Assembly: GCA_035533095.1 (NCBI GenBank)
Contig: DATLUM010000009.1
Coordinates: 1-52,650 of the forward strand
DNA: 52,650 nucleotides
Direction of reading: 5' to 3'
From: Acidimicrobiales bacterium
Lineage (GTDB): Bacteria > Actinomycetota > Acidimicrobiia > Acidimicrobiales > Palsa-688
A program made the position numbers and the translations under genes. This document shows positions 36,943 through 46,911 of the stretch, in pieces (within the stretch, counting starts at the first letter, position 1; every line of letters begins with the position of its first letter). The notes under the pieces were generated by a model. The model did no database searches. It saw only the letters and a program-made list of their open reading frames with translations, and was not told where the DNA came from.

Positions 36943-37497
36943 TTACCGCTTTGCGCGCTTCGCCTTTGGGGGGGTGTAGCGGCGATTCGGTGTGGGCGCC
37001 TTGGGGCGATTCGAGCTGTCGTCTTCATCCTTTTTCGACCGCTTCCGGCGCGCGGATCGCGCGGGAGGTCTTGTGGATCCGCCCGCCTTGGCCTGCGCGA
37101 TTGCGGCTTTTCGCTGTCGTTGCGTCAAGAGCAGCGCGTACACCAGCGGGAAGACGATCGCTATGACGTGCATCGATTGCACCGAATTGGGTCCACGCGG
37201 AAAAGTCACGAAAAATGCCGCGATGACAGCCGCGAATGGTGCAATGAAGCGGTTGCGCGTTCTTAGTATCGGCAGCAAGGCAACCGCCGCGATCAGCCCA
37301 ATGATCTGGAGTGTCGTTTGGGGGTGGGTTGGAGCGCCGGTTCCGTGGCGGATCAAGAAGTTCGCGATCGCGACCGCGATGAGGATGGCGGCCACGACGT
37401 GGCCGTAGAGGAACTCGTTGCCCTGCATGGTGCTCGGCTTCGCCTGTGGCGAGGTGCCCGCCCCGTTGGTCGCCGTGGAGCTGCTGCCGTCGCTCAA
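36943..37497 (-). CDS. hypothetical membrane protein with basic tail
   Basis: 184 residues, no family recognised. Four hydrophobic segments lie at about 30-50, 62-78, 84-100 and 106-124. The C-terminal 60 residues are strongly basic and disordered (ARRKRSKK, PPKAKRAKR), probably cytoplasmic and able to contact nucleic acid or acidic lipids. The ATG overlaps the stop of the preceding gene (ATGA), which encodes an acidic protein, so the two are likely made together; a basic and acidic pair could interact. Confidence 0.65.
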   Translation of the reverse strand: MSDGSSSTATNGAGTSPQAKPSTMQGNEFLYGHVVAAILIAVAIANFLIRHGTGAPTHPQTTLQIIGLIAAVALLPILRTRNRFIAPFAAVIAAFFVTFPRGPNSVQSMHVIAIVFPLVYALLLTQRQRKAAIAQAKAGGSTRPPARSARRKRSKKDEDDSSNRPKAPTPNRRYTPPKAKRAKR

Positions 37498-37973
37498 GCC
37501 TGCTCCTCGCTGCCGCTGTGCCCGTCGCCGGGCTGGCGTTCAACGCCGGGAGGTTTGGTCCGGTGGTCACCGGAGTTGCCCGGCAGCAGCCATGGCCGGA
37601 CATTGACCACGCTCTGCTTGGGGCGCCCGTATTCGAAGTCCGCTTCGACGGGCAGATCCTGCGGCGGCTCTCCGGAGGTCTCCATGACCACGCTCGGCTC
37701 GTCCCTCTTGGGTTCGAAGACCTGTTGCAGCCCGAGGGCGAACCCGGTCAGGATCGCGCCGGTTGCGCTTCGCCGGCGCCAGGCCTCGACCTTGCTGGGA
37801 AGAGCCGTGTGCGGTTCGCCGTCCTCCTCGTCGGCGGGGAACTCGTAGAACTCGTCTTCGCCGCCCAACTCGTCCAGCGGGTCCAGCGGCTCCAGCGGCT
37901 CCAGCGGGTCCGGCGGGTCCAGCGGGTCGCCGGAGTCGCCGTTGTCTCCGTTGCCGGTACCCGTCTCGTCCAC
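37494..37973 (-). CDS. hypothetical acidic protein with DPLEPL repeats
   Basis: 159 residues, no family recognised. Residues 13-35 are a run of Asp/Glu-Pro-Leu triplets coded by 9-bp DNA repeats (37861-37935). An acidic segment follows (EDEFYEFPADEEDGE), then VEAWRRRSATGAILTGFALGLQQVF, which may be an amphipathic or weak membrane helix. The rest is polar. It is translationally coupled to the basic membrane protein gene after it. Intact frame and coupling favour a real gene. Confidence 0.6.
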   Translation of the reverse strand: MDETGTGNGDNGDSGDPLDPPDPLEPLEPLDPLDELGGEDEFYEFPADEEDGEPHTALPSKVEAWRRRSATGAILTGFALGLQQVFEPKRDEPSVVMETSGEPPQDLPVEADFEYGRPKQSVVNVRPWLLPGNSGDHRTKPPGVERQPGDGHSGSEEQA

Positions 37974-38048
37974 CCCGCCAGGCTACCGCTGCGCCCAGCG
38001 CTCCAAAGAAGGTTCGCAGCATCGCCTCACTCGGCCTATCCGCCCTTT

Positions 38049-38114
38049 TTTTTGCGGGACAGAGCCGTCGTCTGATGACGGATCCGTCCCGCAAAACGGA
38101 TCCGTCCCGCAAAA
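38049..38114 (-). repeat. 66-bp dispersed palindromic element, copy 2
   Basis: Minus-strand partner of the element at 18676-18741. It reads TTTTGCGGGACGG twice, then an inner hairpin (CCGTCAT / ACGACGG), then GTCCCGCAAAAA. On the plus strand the outer arms pair as GCGGGAC (38054-38060) with GTCCCGC (38086-38092), and T/A runs at the base extend the stem. It lies in the 180-bp gap between gltD and the acidic-protein gene. Confidence 0.75.
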
Positions 38115-38153
38115 AGCGCGGCTGGGCGCGGCCACCCAGTCGAGCGAACCGCT

Positions 38154-39620
38154 CTACGCCTGGGGCAGCGGCGCCGGCAGGAGGGTGGCGCCGGCGAGGA
38201 AACGGTCCACCGCCGCGGCTGCGGAGCGGCCCTCGGCGATCGCCCAGACGATCAGGCTCTGACCTCTGCCGGCGTCGCCGCACACGAACACACCAGGGAC
38301 GTCGGTCTCGTAAGACGGCGACCGTGCGATGGTCCCCCGTGACGTCGTCGACGCTCCGAACGCTGACGCGAGCGCCGGCTCCGGACCCGCGAATCCGAGC
38401 GCCAGCAGCACCAGTTCGCACTCCAGCTCGAACTCGGTGCCCTCGATCGGGTCGAAACGAGGCCGCCCGTCGACCTCCGACATCTCGACCTCGCATGCGC
38501 GCAACCCGCGGATCGCCCCCGAGCCGTCGTCGATGAACTCGAGCGTGTTGACCGCGAACACCCTCTCGCCGCCCTCCTCGTGTGCGGACGAGGTGCGGAA
38601 GATCAGCGGCCAGGTCGGCCAGGGCGTGGATGGGTCGCGCAGGTCGGGAGGGCGGGGCATGATCTCGAACTGGTGGATCGACTTGGCGCCCTGGCGGTGC
38701 GCCGTGCCGAGGCAGTCCGCCCCCGTGTCGCCGCCGCCGATGATCACGACCCGCTTGCCCGTGGCGGTGATCGGAGTGGCGGACGCCGGGTCAGGCGCGT
38801 TGACTGCGCGGTTCGCCGGCGGGAGGTATTCCATCGCGTGGTGGACGCCGCGAAGCTCGCGACCGGGGATCTGCAGATCGCGCGGCACGGTGGCTCCGAC
38901 AGCAATGACGACCGTGTCGTGCAACGACCGGACGTCCGCGGCCGACACACAACCCGGTCCTGTCTCCGGACCTACGGATACGCCGGTCACGAAAGCGGTT
39001 CCTTCCGCCTCCATCTGCTCGAGCCGGCGGTCGAGGAACCGCTTCTCCATCTTGAACTCGGGGATCCCGTAGCGAAGCAAGCCGCCTGGGCGGTCGTCGC
39101 GCTCGTACACGGTTACTGAGTGGCCGGCCCTCGTGAGCTGCTGCGCGGCGGCCAGACCCGCCGGCCCGGAGCCGATCACCGCCACCCGTTTGCCCGTCTG
39201 CTTCTCGGGCACGACCGGCTGGACCCAGCCCTCGTCCCAGGCCCGGTCGATGATGGTCACCTCGACCTGTTTGATCGTCACCGGATCGGAGTTGATCCCC
39301 AGCACGCAAGCCGCTTCGCAGGGCGCCGGGCAGAGCCGTCCGGTGAATTCGGGGAAGTTGTTCGTGGCGTGGAGTCTCTCGATGGCCGAGCGCCACTGGT
39401 CGCGGTAGACGAGGTCGTTCCAGTCGGGGATGAGGTTGCCGAGCGGGCAGCCGTCGTTGCAGAACGGTATGCCGCAGTCCATGCAGCGGCTCGCCTGGGT
39501 CTGCAGGCGCTCCGTCGGGAACGGCTCGTACACCTCCTTCCAGTCGCGCAGACGCACGGGTACGGGCCGCCGCTGGGGGAGTTCCCTTCCCGCTTCGAGG
39601 AAACCGGTGGGCTTACCCAT
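38154..39620 (-). CDS. gltD: glutamate synthase small subunit
   Basis: Beta subunit of NADPH-dependent glutamate synthase: feeds electrons from NADPH through FAD and 4Fe-4S clusters to the large subunit. 488 residues. N-terminal cysteines in [22 protein letters not shown] and [10 protein letters not shown] bind clusters; the FAD fold is [15 protein letters not shown] and the NADPH fold [14 protein letters not shown]. The start overlaps the gltB stop by 8 bp, so it is the second gene of a gltBD operon. Confidence 0.96.
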   Translation of the reverse strand: MGKPTGFLEAGRELPQRRPVPVRLRDWKEVYEPFPTERLQTQASRCMDCGIPFCNDGCPLGNLIPDWNDLVYRDQWRSAIERLHATNNFPEFTGRLCPAPCEAACVLGINSDPVTIKQVEVTIIDRAWDEGWVQPVVPEKQTGKRVAVIGSGPAGLAAAQQLTRAGHSVTVYERDDRPGGLLRYGIPEFKMEKRFLDRRLEQMEAEGTAFVTGVSVGPETGPGCVSAADVRSLHDTVVIAVGATVPRDLQIPGRELRGVHHAMEYLPPANRAVNAPDPASATPITATGKRVVIIGGGDTGADCLGTAHRQGAKSIHQFEIMPRPPDLRDPSTPWPTWPLIFRTSSAHEEGGERVFAVNTLEFIDDGSGAIRGLRACEVEMSEVDGRPRFDPIEGTEFELECELVLLALGFAGPEPALASAFGASTTSRGTIARSPSYETDVPGVFVCGDAGRGQSLIVWAIAEGRSAAAAVDRFLAGATLLPAPLPQA

Positions 39621-42600
39621 GAGCGGCCGCCATCACTGCGTCGTCGACGGGTACTCCCGACTCCCGCGCGGCGCGCATTGCGTCGAGCACCCGCTTGTAG
39701 TCGCGGGGCATCACCTTTACGAACTCCGAAGCCGTCCGCGGCCAGCCCGCCAGTACCCGGGCGCCGACGGCCGAGCCGGTTTCGTCCACGTGGCGTCGCA
39801 GGACGTCGGCGAGCCACTCGACATCCTCGTCGTCGCAGTCCTCGAGGTCGACCATCTCGCCGTTGACGTTCGCTCCGAACGCACCGCGGGGATCCCACAC
39901 GAAGGCGACGCCTCCGGACATGCCCGCGCCGAAGTTCCTGCCGGTCGGTCCGAGCACGACCACCCTGCCTCCGGTCATGTACTCGCAGCCGTGGTCGCCG
40001 ACCCCCTCGACCACCGCGGTCGCTCCCGAGTTGCGTACGCAGAAGCGCTCGCCGACGACACCGCGGATGAACGCCTCGCCGGCAGTCGCGCCGTACAGGA
40101 TCACGTTGCCGGCGATGATCTGCTCCTCGGCCACGAAGCCTGGCGGCGCTTTCGGCGACGGCCGGACCACCAGGCGCCCGCCCGAGAGGCCCTTGCCCAG
40201 GTAGTCGTTGGCGTCGCCTTCCAGTCGCAGGGTGACGCCTCTGGGCACGAACGCCCCGAAGCTCTGGCCCGCCGATCCTGTGAAGGAGAGATCGATCGTT
40301 CCGTCAGGGAGGCCAGCGCCGCCGTAGCGGCGCGAGATCTCCGCGCCGAGCAAGGTGCCGGTGGTGCGGTTCACGTTGCGGATCGGCATTTTCAACACGA
40401 CTGGCCGGGCGTCGTCGAGCGCCGGCCGGCACGCCTCGATCAGCTCGCGGTCGAGGACCCGGTCGAGACCGTGGTCCTGCGAGCTCACGCAGTGGCGGGC
40501 GGCATTCGGATCGACCGCCGGCACCTCGAGTATCGGCGACAGGTCCAGGCCGCGAGCCTTCCAGTGGTCGACCGCCTGTTCGATGTCGATCAGCTCCGGG
40601 TGCCCGATGACCTCGTCGAGCGAACGGAAGCCCGTCGAGGCGAGGAGTTCCCTCACCTCCTCGGCGATGTATTCGAAGAAGGTCACGACGAACTCGGGGC
40701 GGCCGGTGAAGCGCTTGCGCAGCTCCGGGTTCTGGGTCGCAATACCGACGGGGCACGTGTCGAGATGGCAGACGCGCATCATGATGCAACCGCTCACGAC
40801 CAGCGGAGCGGTTGCGAACCCGTACTCCTCGGCGCCGAGCAGCGCGGCGATCACTACGTCCCGCCCGGTCTTCAGCTGACCGTCCACCTGCACGACGATG
40901 CGGTCGCGCAGCTTGTTGAGCATGAGAGTCTGCTGGGTCTCGGCGAGACCGAGTTCCCAGGGAGCGCCGGCGTGCTTGATCGAGGTCAGGGGAGACGCGC
41001 CCGTGCCCCCGTCGTGACCGGAGATGAGCACCACGTCGGCGTGCGCCTTCGACACGCCCGCGGCGACGGTACCGACCCCGACCTCGGCGACGAGCTTGAC
41101 GTGGATGCGGGCGGCGTCGTTGGCGTTCTTCAGGTCGAAGATCAGCTGCGCCAGGTCCTCGATGGAATAGATGTCGTGGTGCGGCGGGGGAGAGATGAGG
41201 CCGACGCCTGGCGTCGAGTAACGGGTCCGGGCGATCCACGGGTACACCTTGTGCCCGGGAAGCTGGCCGCCCTCGCCCGGCTTGGCTCCCTGGGCCATCT
41301 TGATCTGGATGTCGTCGGAGTTGACCAGGTACTCGCTGGTGACGCCGAAGCGGCCCGACGCCACCTGCTTGATGGCGCTCCTGCGAAGATCCCCGTTCGG
41401 GTCGGGCGTGAAGCGGTCGGCGTCCTCGCCGCCCTCGCCGGTGTTCGAGCGTCCTCCGATCCTGTTCATCGCGATGGCGAGCGTCTCGTGGGCTTCGGCA
41501 GAGATGGACCCGTAGGACATGGCGCCGGTGTTGAAGCGCGACACGATCGACGAGACGGGCTCGACCTCGTCGATCGGGACGGGGGTCCGGCCCAGCTCCT
41601 CGGCCGACTTCACGCGGAACAGCCCGCGCAGAGTCCCGAGATGGGCGGCCTGGTCGTCGACGGCCTTGGTGTACTGCTTGAAGATGTCGTAGCGCTGCGT
41701 GCGGGTCGAGTGCTGCAGCTTGTGGACTGTCGTCGGGTTGAACAGGTGGTACTCGCCTTCACGTCGCCACTGGTACTCGCCTCCGACCTCGAGGTCGCGG
41801 TGGGCGAGCTCCGTCGGCCGGTCCGGCCACGCCTTGGCGTGCCGCGCGAGAACCTCCCTTGCGATCTCGTCGAGCCCGATCCCGCCGATGCGGCTGACAG
41901 TCCCGGTGAAGTAGCGGTCGACGAGCTCACGCGACAGCCCGATCGCTTCGAATACCTGCGCGCCGGTGTAGGAAGCGACGGTGGAGATGCCCATCTTGGA
42001 CATCACCTTGAGGATGCCCTTGCCGCAGGCACGCACGTAGTTGCGCGCGGCCTGGCGCGGCGTGACGCCGGCCAGCACCCCGTCCCCGATCAGCTCGGTG
42101 ATCGAGTCGAACGCGAGGTAGGGGTTGATGGCTGCCGCCCCGTAACCCAGGAGGAGGGCCATGTGGTGGATCTCGCGGGCCTCTCCCGTCTCGACGACGA
42201 GACCCACGCGGGTGCGTGTCTTTTCCTGGATCAGATGGTGATGCACCGCGCTCACCAGCAGAAGCGCCGGGATCGGCGCGAGCTCGGCCGAACTGTGCCT
42301 GTCGGACAGGACGATCACCTTCGCTCCGCCGTCGATCGCCTCGCTCACGCGGGCGCAGATTTCGTCGAGCGCTTCCCTCATCGCCTCCCCCGGTGACTCC
42401 GAGCCGACGGGGAACAGGCCGTCGATCGCAAACGACCTCCACCCGGGCTGCGTCCCGTCCTCGTTGATATAGAGCAGCTTCGCGAGCTCCTCATTGGTGA
42501 GGATCGGCTGGGGCATCACGATCTGGTTGCAGCTGTCGGGCTCCGGCGCCAGCAGGTTGCGCTCCGGCCCGATCGTGCTGCCGATGGAGGTCACCAACTC

Positions 42601-44184
42601 CTCGCGGATGGCGTCGAGCGGCGGGTTGGTGACCTGCGCGAACAGTTGCTGGAAGTAGTCGTAGAGGACCCGCGGCCGGTCCGAGAGAACCGCTATGGGC
42701 GTGTCGGTGCCCATCGACCCGATCGGCTCGTACCCGGTCTTGGCCATCGGCGCAAGGAGCACCTTGAGCTCCTCCGTCGTGTAGCCGAACAGGCGCTGGT
42801 GTGTCACGACCGACGCATGCTGCGGCGTCAGCGTGAAGCGAAGAGCCAGGTCGTCGAAGTGGATCTGCTTCTCGGCGAGCCAGTCGCCGTAGGGGTGCTC
42901 TGCTGCGAGCGCCGCCTTGATCTCGTCGTCGGCGACGATCCTCCCCTTGGAGGTGTCGACGAGGAACATCCGCCCCGGTTGCAGCCGGCCCCTCTGCACC
43001 ACCTTCGACGGCTCGATGTCCAGCACCCCGACTTCTGATGCCATGACCACGAGGCCGTCGTCGGTAACCCAGTAACGGGAGGGGCGAAGCCCGTTGCGGT
43101 CCAGCACCGCGCCGATCACGGTGCCGTCGGTGAACGCGATCGACGCCGGCCCGTCCCACGGCTCCATGACCGATGCATGGAATTGGTAGAACGCGCGGCG
43201 CGCCGGGCTCATAGTGCGGTGGTTCTCCCACGCTTCGGGGATCATCATCAGCACGGCATGAGGAAGCGACCGGCCGCCGAGGTGCAGCAGCTCCAGCACC
43301 TCGTCGAAGCTCGCCGAGTCGCTCGCACCCGACGTGACGATTGGGAACGCCCGCGACAGTTCGCCGGGGAACAGGTCCGACTCGAGGAGCGCCTCACGGG
43401 CGCGCATCCAGTTGCGGTTGCCCTGCAGCGTGTTGATCTCGCCGTTGTGCGCGAGGTAGCGGTACGGGTGCGCGAGCGGCCAGCTCGGGAAGGTGTTCGT
43501 CGAGAAGCGGGAATGGACCAGCGCGAGGGCGGAGTCGAGGCGCTCGTCCTCCAAGTCGACGAAGAAGGTCTCGACCTGGGGGGCGGTGAGCATCCCCTTG
43601 TAGACGATTGTCCGCCCCGACAACGACGGGAAGTAGGTGCCTTCGACCTCGTGCTCGACCCGCTTGCGCAGGATGAACGCCCGTCGTTCGAGGTCGAGTC
43701 CCGTCGCACCGCCGGCCGCAGCGACGAACAGCTGCTTCATCGACGGCATCGCTTCCAGCGCGATGGTGCCGAGCGCGCTCGCGTCGATCGGGACGTCCCG
43801 CCAGCCGATGATGGTCATCTCCTCGGACGCGGCGACCTTGCCGATTTCTCTCACGGCCCGCTCGGCTTCGGCCGCCTCCGACGGCAGGAACGCGATCCCG
43901 GTGGCGTACGCCCCCGCCTCGGGCAGTTCGAAGCCGACCTGCGTCCGGTAGAAGGCGTCGGGAACCTGGATCAGGATGCCGGCGCCGTCACCCGTGTTGC
44001 TCTCGGCTCCCGAGGCTCCCCGGTGCTCGAGGTGGCACAGGCTGGCCAGTCCCTTGCGAATGATTTCGTGGCTTCGCCTGCCGTGCATGTCCACGACGAA
44101 CGCGACGCCGCACGCGTCGTGCTCGAACTCGGGCCGGTAGAGACCTTTGGGGTGCAGGCGACTAGAAGAGGGCGGCAACGCCAT
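39613..44184 (-). CDS. gltB: glutamate synthase large subunit
   Basis: Makes glutamate from glutamine and 2-oxoglutarate in ammonia assimilation. Start taken at ATG 44184, which follows GGAAGG; an in-frame GTG at 44223 has no support. About 1523 residues. A propeptide precedes the nucleophile Cys in HDACGVAFV (class II amidotransferase). The synthase domain has the FMN region and the 3Fe-4S cysteines [15 protein letters not shown], and the C-terminus has the GltB beta-helix ([19 protein letters not shown]). Length fits the family. It is next to a tRNA gene on the opposite strand. Confidence 0.97.
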   Translation of the reverse strand: MALPPSSSRLHPKGLYRPEFEHDACGVAFVVDMHGRRSHEIIRKGLASLCHLEHRGASGAESNTGDGAGILIQVPDAFYRTQVGFELPEAGAYATGIAFLPSEAAEAERAVREIGKVAASEEMTIIGWRDVPIDASALGTIALEAMPSMKQLFVAAAGGATGLDLERRAFILRKRVEHEVEGTYFPSLSGRTIVYKGMLTAPQVETFFVDLEDERLDSALALVHSRFSTNTFPSWPLAHPYRYLAHNGEINTLQGNRNWMRAREALLESDLFPGELSRAFPIVTSGASDSASFDEVLELLHLGGRSLPHAVLMMIPEAWENHRTMSPARRAFYQFHASVMEPWDGPASIAFTDGTVIGAVLDRNGLRPSRYWVTDDGLVVMASEVGVLDIEPSKVVQRGRLQPGRMFLVDTSKGRIVADDEIKAALAAEHPYGDWLAEKQIHFDDLALRFTLTPQHASVVTHQRLFGYTTEELKVLLAPMAKTGYEPIGSMGTDTPIAVLSDRPRVLYDYFQQLFAQVTNPPLDAIREELVTSIGSTIGPERNLLAPEPDSCNQIVMPQPILTNEELAKLLYINEDGTQPGWRSFAIDGLFPVGSESPGEAMREALDEICARVSEAIDGGAKVIVLSDRHSSAELAPIPALLLVSAVHHHLIQEKTRTRVGLVVETGEAREIHHMALLLGYGAAAINPYLAFDSITELIGDGVLAGVTPRQAARNYVRACGKGILKVMSKMGISTVASYTGAQVFEAIGLSRELVDRYFTGTVSRIGGIGLDEIAREVLARHAKAWPDRPTELAHRDLEVGGEYQWRREGEYHLFNPTTVHKLQHSTRTQRYDIFKQYTKAVDDQAAHLGTLRGLFRVKSAEELGRTPVPIDEVEPVSSIVSRFNTGAMSYGSISAEAHETLAIAMNRIGGRSNTGEGGEDADRFTPDPNGDLRRSAIKQVASGRFGVTSEYLVNSDDIQIKMAQGAKPGEGGQLPGHKVYPWIARTRYSTPGVGLISPPPHHDIYSIEDLAQLIFDLKNANDAARIHVKLVAEVGVGTVAAGVSKAHADVVLISGHDGGTGASPLTSIKHAGAPWELGLAETQQTLMLNKLRDRIVVQVDGQLKTGRDVVIAALLGAEEYGFATAPLVVSGCIMMRVCHLDTCPVGIATQNPELRKRFTGRPEFVVTFFEYIAEEVRELLASTGFRSLDEVIGHPELIDIEQAVDHWKARGLDLSPILEVPAVDPNAARHCVSSQDHGLDRVLDRELIEACRPALDDARPVVLKMPIRNVNRTTGTLLGAEISRRYGGAGLPDGTIDLSFTGSAGQSFGAFVPRGVTLRLEGDANDYLGKGLSGGRLVVRPSPKAPPGFVAEEQIIAGNVILYGATAGEAFIRGVVGERFCVRNSGATAVVEGVGDHGCEYMTGGRVVVLGPTGRNFGAGMSGGVAFVWDPRGAFGANVNGEMVDLEDCDDEDVEWLADVLRRHVDETGSAVGARVLAGWPRTASEFVKVMPRDYKRVLDAMRAARESGVPVDDAVMAAAHG

Positions 44185-44305
44185 CTGCGTCCTTCCGGGG
44201 ATCGATGTAACTGGTCCTGGCACGAAGGGACGACGCTGGCCCTTGCTGCGGAACTCAAGAATAGGCGATCGCCGCCGGCCCGGCGAGCCACTTTCGGGGC
44301 CCGTC

Positions 44306-44311
44306 TATGAT
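44306..44311 (+). promoter_or_regulatory. possible -10 box of the tRNA gene
   Basis: TATGAT ends 13 bases before the tRNA and matches the TATAAT consensus at five of six positions. No convincing -35 hexamer lies 17 bases upstream. Confidence 0.4.
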
Positions 44312-44324
44312 GACGCGTCCTACC

Positions 44325-44398
44325 GGGCGCTTAGCTCAGCTGGTTAGAGCGCAGCCTTCACACGGCTGAGGTCGGAGGTTCGAGTCCTCTAGCGCCCA
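44325..44398 (+). tRNA. tRNA-Val (CAC)
   Basis: A cloverleaf can be drawn by hand: acceptor GGGCGCT/AGCGCCC, D stem GCTC/GAGC, anticodon stem CAGCC/GGCTG with loop TTCACAC (anticodon CAC), T stem GGAGG/CCTCT with loop TTCGAGT, discriminator A. CCA is not fully encoded (ACCC follows). It is flanked by gltB and by an integrase gene pointing at it, so its 3' half is the likely attachment site of the element that follows. Confidence 0.95.
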
Positions 44399-44447
44399 CC
44401 CGCCCCGGTGCAGGTCAGGCCCCATATCGGCCCCGGGCCGGGAACGG

Positions 44448-45563
44448 TCAAGCTCCGGGTCGTGCGCGATCCGTGCGCGAAGGACCGAAAAACGCGCCGA
44501 CCTTCTCGGCTGCCAGCCGGTCCGCCTCGACGGTCGCCCGGGCGTAGATCCCGAGCGTCACCTGAGGCGACGAATGGCCCAGCCGGGTCTGAGCGGTCTT
44601 GATGTCGACGCCCTGGGCGACAAGTGCCGTGGCAGCCATCGAGCGCAGGTCGTGGAACTTCAACCCGACCAACCCCGCCTTCTTGGTCGCCCTGGCCCAC
44701 ATGCGCCGGCGCCAGTTCGTGTAATCGAGCGGTCCGCCGTCTCGGTCCACGAACACCAGGGACTCGCTGTCCGCCGCGGTCAACCCACGACGGGCGATCA
44801 CCGCCGCGAGATCCTCGGCGAGCCATGTCGGTACTGCCAGTGACCGGCGCCCGGCTGTCGACTTCGGAGGCCCGAGCCGCCCGTCGCGACGCAGTTGGGC
44901 TGTCACCTTCACAACACCGGCCGGGAGGACAACGGTACCGACCGTCAGGCCAGCCACCTCAGCCCACCTGAGCCCGCCGACAGCCCCGAGCCACATGAAC
45001 GCCGCCTGGTCGGGCCCCAACGTCTCTGCGAGCCGCTGAAGCTGCTCTACGGCCAGGACGGGACGGTCGACCAGTTCGACCTTCGGCAGACGGATCGCCC
45101 GGCAAGGGGTCCGGGTGATGATGTCAGACGCCTCAGCCCAGGAGAACGCCGCGCGGATGGCCGAATACTGGCGTCCGACCGTCGAGGCCGCCTTGGTCTC
45201 TGCCCACGTGTCGACTAGAGCCTGAATGTCCTCGCGGCCGATCGTCGCCACGGCTCGCGCCGTCAAGGCATCGGGTAGGTGGTTCTCGATGATCGAGCGA
45301 TCCCGCTCGAGGCTCGATGACCGCTTCGACGGGTTCGACGCCAACCACCGCTCGAGCATCGCGGCCAGGGTGACCTTTCCGGCACGCGGATCGACCCACC
45401 CGCCGCGGCGAATGTCGGTCTCGATGCTCGCGAGCCACGCCGTAGCGTCAGCCTTGGCACCGAAGGTCATCGAGCCGGTATGGCGCTCGCCCTTGTGAAA
45501 GTAGGTCGCCTGCCAACGGCCGCTCGGGAGTTTCCTGACAGATCCGAAGTCTCTGCGCCCCAT
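44448..45563 (-). CDS. int: tyrosine-type site-specific integrase
   Basis: Inserts and excises the element at the tRNA. 371 residues: an N-terminal arm-binding domain (1-60), a core-binding SAM-like domain (60-155) and a catalytic domain with R199 (GGLRWAEVAGL), K235, H304-x-x-R307 (FHDLR), H330 (LGHSS) and Y340 (GIYAR). All active residues are present, so it looks functional. Its stop is 50 bp from the tRNA. The ATG is preceded by GAGGAGG, which lies in the end of the upstream gene, so the two are coupled. Confidence 0.95.
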   Translation of the reverse strand: MGRRDFGSVRKLPSGRWQATYFHKGERHTGSMTFGAKADATAWLASIETDIRRGGWVDPRAGKVTLAAMLERWLASNPSKRSSSLERDRSIIENHLPDALTARAVATIGREDIQALVDTWAETKAASTVGRQYSAIRAAFSWAEASDIITRTPCRAIRLPKVELVDRPVLAVEQLQRLAETLGPDQAAFMWLGAVGGLRWAEVAGLTVGTVVLPAGVVKVTAQLRRDGRLGPPKSTAGRRSLAVPTWLAEDLAAVIARRGLTAADSESLVFVDRDGGPLDYTNWRRRMWARATKKAGLVGLKFHDLRSMAATALVAQGVDIKTAQTRLGHSSPQVTLGIYARATVEADRLAAEKVGAFFGPSRTDRARPGA

Positions 45564-45564
45564 T

Positions 45565-46125
45565 TCAGTCCTCCTCTGTTATGAAGCCGCGCTTGCGGGC
45601 CTCAGCGATCCAGCGGGTCGCGTTCCGGTGTGACGTGAAAAGCTGCTCGTGTACCGCCCTGGTCGGGGCGCCGTAGCGGTTCGCCATGTAGATCGCCGCT
45701 GTCTGGCGCAGCAGGGAGTCCGTGATCGGCCGGCGCCGGTAAGGTCCGACCGCGCCGTCCTTGGCGGCTTGCTCCTCCTCGAAGGTCAAGGTCCGTTCCG
45801 ATGGTCCCGGCGGATGGTCGCTGAGGTGACGGAGACGCATGGCCGCCGCCATGCCGGCGTGGGCGATGATCCGCTCGAAGATCTGCTGCCAGCGTGCCTG
45901 CCGCAACCGTGGGGCAAGGATGGCGCCGGCCTCGTCGTCGGGAATCACTGTCAACCGCAGAACGCGGGGAAGTTCGTCGCGGACCCCGACGATTACTTCT
46001 AGATGTAGCCCGTCCTCGCCGTAGAGCGCCGTGGCTCGTTTCGGGAAGTGACCACCCGGGAGTGCGACGATCTCGCCGACATCGGGGAGATCGATGAAGT
46101 AACGATCGCTCGTATCTGGAGGCAT
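45565..46125 (-). CDS. unknown element protein with helix-turn-helix-like C-terminus
   Basis: 186 residues from ATG 46125; the frame extends upstream without a start of similar quality. No family recognised. An N-terminal mixed region (FIDLPDVGEIVALPGGHFP) is followed by a helical part and a C-terminal stretch, YGAPTRAVHEQLFTSHRNATRWIAEARKRGFI, which resembles the DNA-binding helices used by actinophage and actinobacterial element proteins to read DNA. It is directly upstream of the integrase and divergent from the excisionase-like gene, the position of an element repressor or integration regulator. Confidence 0.65.
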   Translation of the reverse strand: MPPDTSDRYFIDLPDVGEIVALPGGHFPKRATALYGEDGLHLEVIVGVRDELPRVLRLTVIPDDEAGAILAPRLRQARWQQIFERIIAHAGMAAAMRLRHLSDHPPGPSERTLTFEEEQAAKDGAVGPYRRRPITDSLLRQTAAIYMANRYGAPTRAVHEQLFTSHRNATRWIAEARKRGFITEED

Positions 46126-46205
46126 GCCGACAGTATAGACACAGACGAGCGACAATGGCGAACCATTAGCGTCCGCAAGTGTCCAGGACTGGCTAGGGTA
46201 AGGAT

Positions 46206-46421
46206 ATGGCTTCCTCGACTGCACTCCCCAACGCGACCGGCCGGCGCTACAAGTCCTTCGCCCAAGCGGTCGCGGACAACGACTGGCTGACTGACCGGTG
46301 GTTGCGCCGCGCCGTGCAAGAGCGCCGGATTCCCTTCTTCAAGGTCGACGGCAAGCTCGTTTTCGACCAGAGCGAACTCGACGGGTACGTCGAGGCCCAC
46401 CGCGTGGATGCCCGGCGATGA
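46206..46421 (+). CDS. excisionase-like small DNA-binding protein
   Basis: 71 residues. The middle (FAQAVADNDWLTDRWLRRAVQERRIPFFKVDGKLVFDQSELDGYV) follows the helix-turn-helix plus hydrophobic wing pattern of excisionase/MerR-like (helix_turn_helix_17) proteins, with the usual R-I-P-F-x-K-x-x-x-K-L-x-F run. Such proteins direct excision or control the early promoter. AAGG lies before the ATG. It opens the plus-strand operon and overlaps the next start by ATGA. Confidence 0.8.
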   Translation: MASSTALPNATGRRYKSFAQAVADNDWLTDRWLRRAVQERRIPFFKVDGKLVFDQSELDGYVEAHRVDARR

Positions 46422-46699
46422 TCGGCCCCCACAACCTGCCCACGAGTGCCGCCGGCCGGCGAAGAGAAGAACCTTGCCCCACACCACGGCGACCCGAGCC
46501 ACCGGGGAGTGAAAAGGCTGCCCGCGAAAGGCGGGACCTGAGCCCGGAGGAAGAGGTCGTCGCCGAAGCTGAGCTTGCTCTCCTGAGCTATGAGGACCTG
46601 GTCCTCAACCTGGTCAACGCGTGGCGGCAAGACCGAATCGACCACCAGAAGTTCCTCGCTGCGATGCGCGCGGTCCTCGACGAGATGGATGGCATATGA
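46418..46699 (+). CDS. unknown small element protein, 93 residues
   Basis: ATG 46418 overlaps the excisionase stop (ATGA). No family recognised. A Pro/Arg-rich N-terminus (1-40) precedes two acidic amphipathic helices (SPEEEVVAEAELALLSYEDLVLNLV and QKFLAAMRAVLDEM). Its stop overlaps the next ATG in the same way. The position suggests an early regulatory or replication accessory role, not shown by sequence. Confidence 0.65.
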   Translation: MIGPHNLPTSAAGRRREEPCPTPRRPEPPGSEKAARERRDLSPEEEVVAEAELALLSYEDLVLNLVNAWRQDRIDHQKFLAAMRAVLDEMDGI

Positions 46700-46911
46700 C
46701 CCCGGACAGAGAACAACCCCGGGCGAGAACCGGGGTCGTTCACAGATCAGCGGGTCGGCGGATCGAGGACCAATCTACCACGACCGAACGACTGTTCGGC
46801 CGCATTGAGTGGGCCGCGCGGTGGCGTCAAGCGCACCCTTCCGGCCCGCACGCTCCTTTGATCGTCGCCGAGCACGTGTGGCATCGGGCACTCGCTGAGG
46901 CGAGCATCTGA
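46696..46911 (+). CDS. unknown small element protein, 71 residues
   Basis: ATG 46696 overlaps the preceding stop (ATGA) and its own TGA overlaps the next ATG (TGATG). No family recognised. Basic N-terminus, then a helical end rich in Trp, His and Ala (RIEWAARWRQAHPSGPHAP, IVAEHVWHRALAEA). Supported mainly by the unbroken chain of coupled starts. Confidence 0.6.
   Translation: MTPDREQPRARTGVVHRSAGRRIEDQSTTTERLFGRIEWAARWRQAHPSGPHAPLIVAEHVWHRALAEASI

Noticed and set aside
38046-38114. 66-bp element as an intrinsic terminator
   Set aside because: T-runs lie before and A-runs after the stem on both strands, opposite to a terminator.
39430-42396. Long plus-strand open frame opposite gltB (988 codons)
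   Set aside because: Shadow of gltB, whose cysteine, FMN and cluster motifs are all intact on the minus strand; no motif or ribosome-binding site in the antisense frame.
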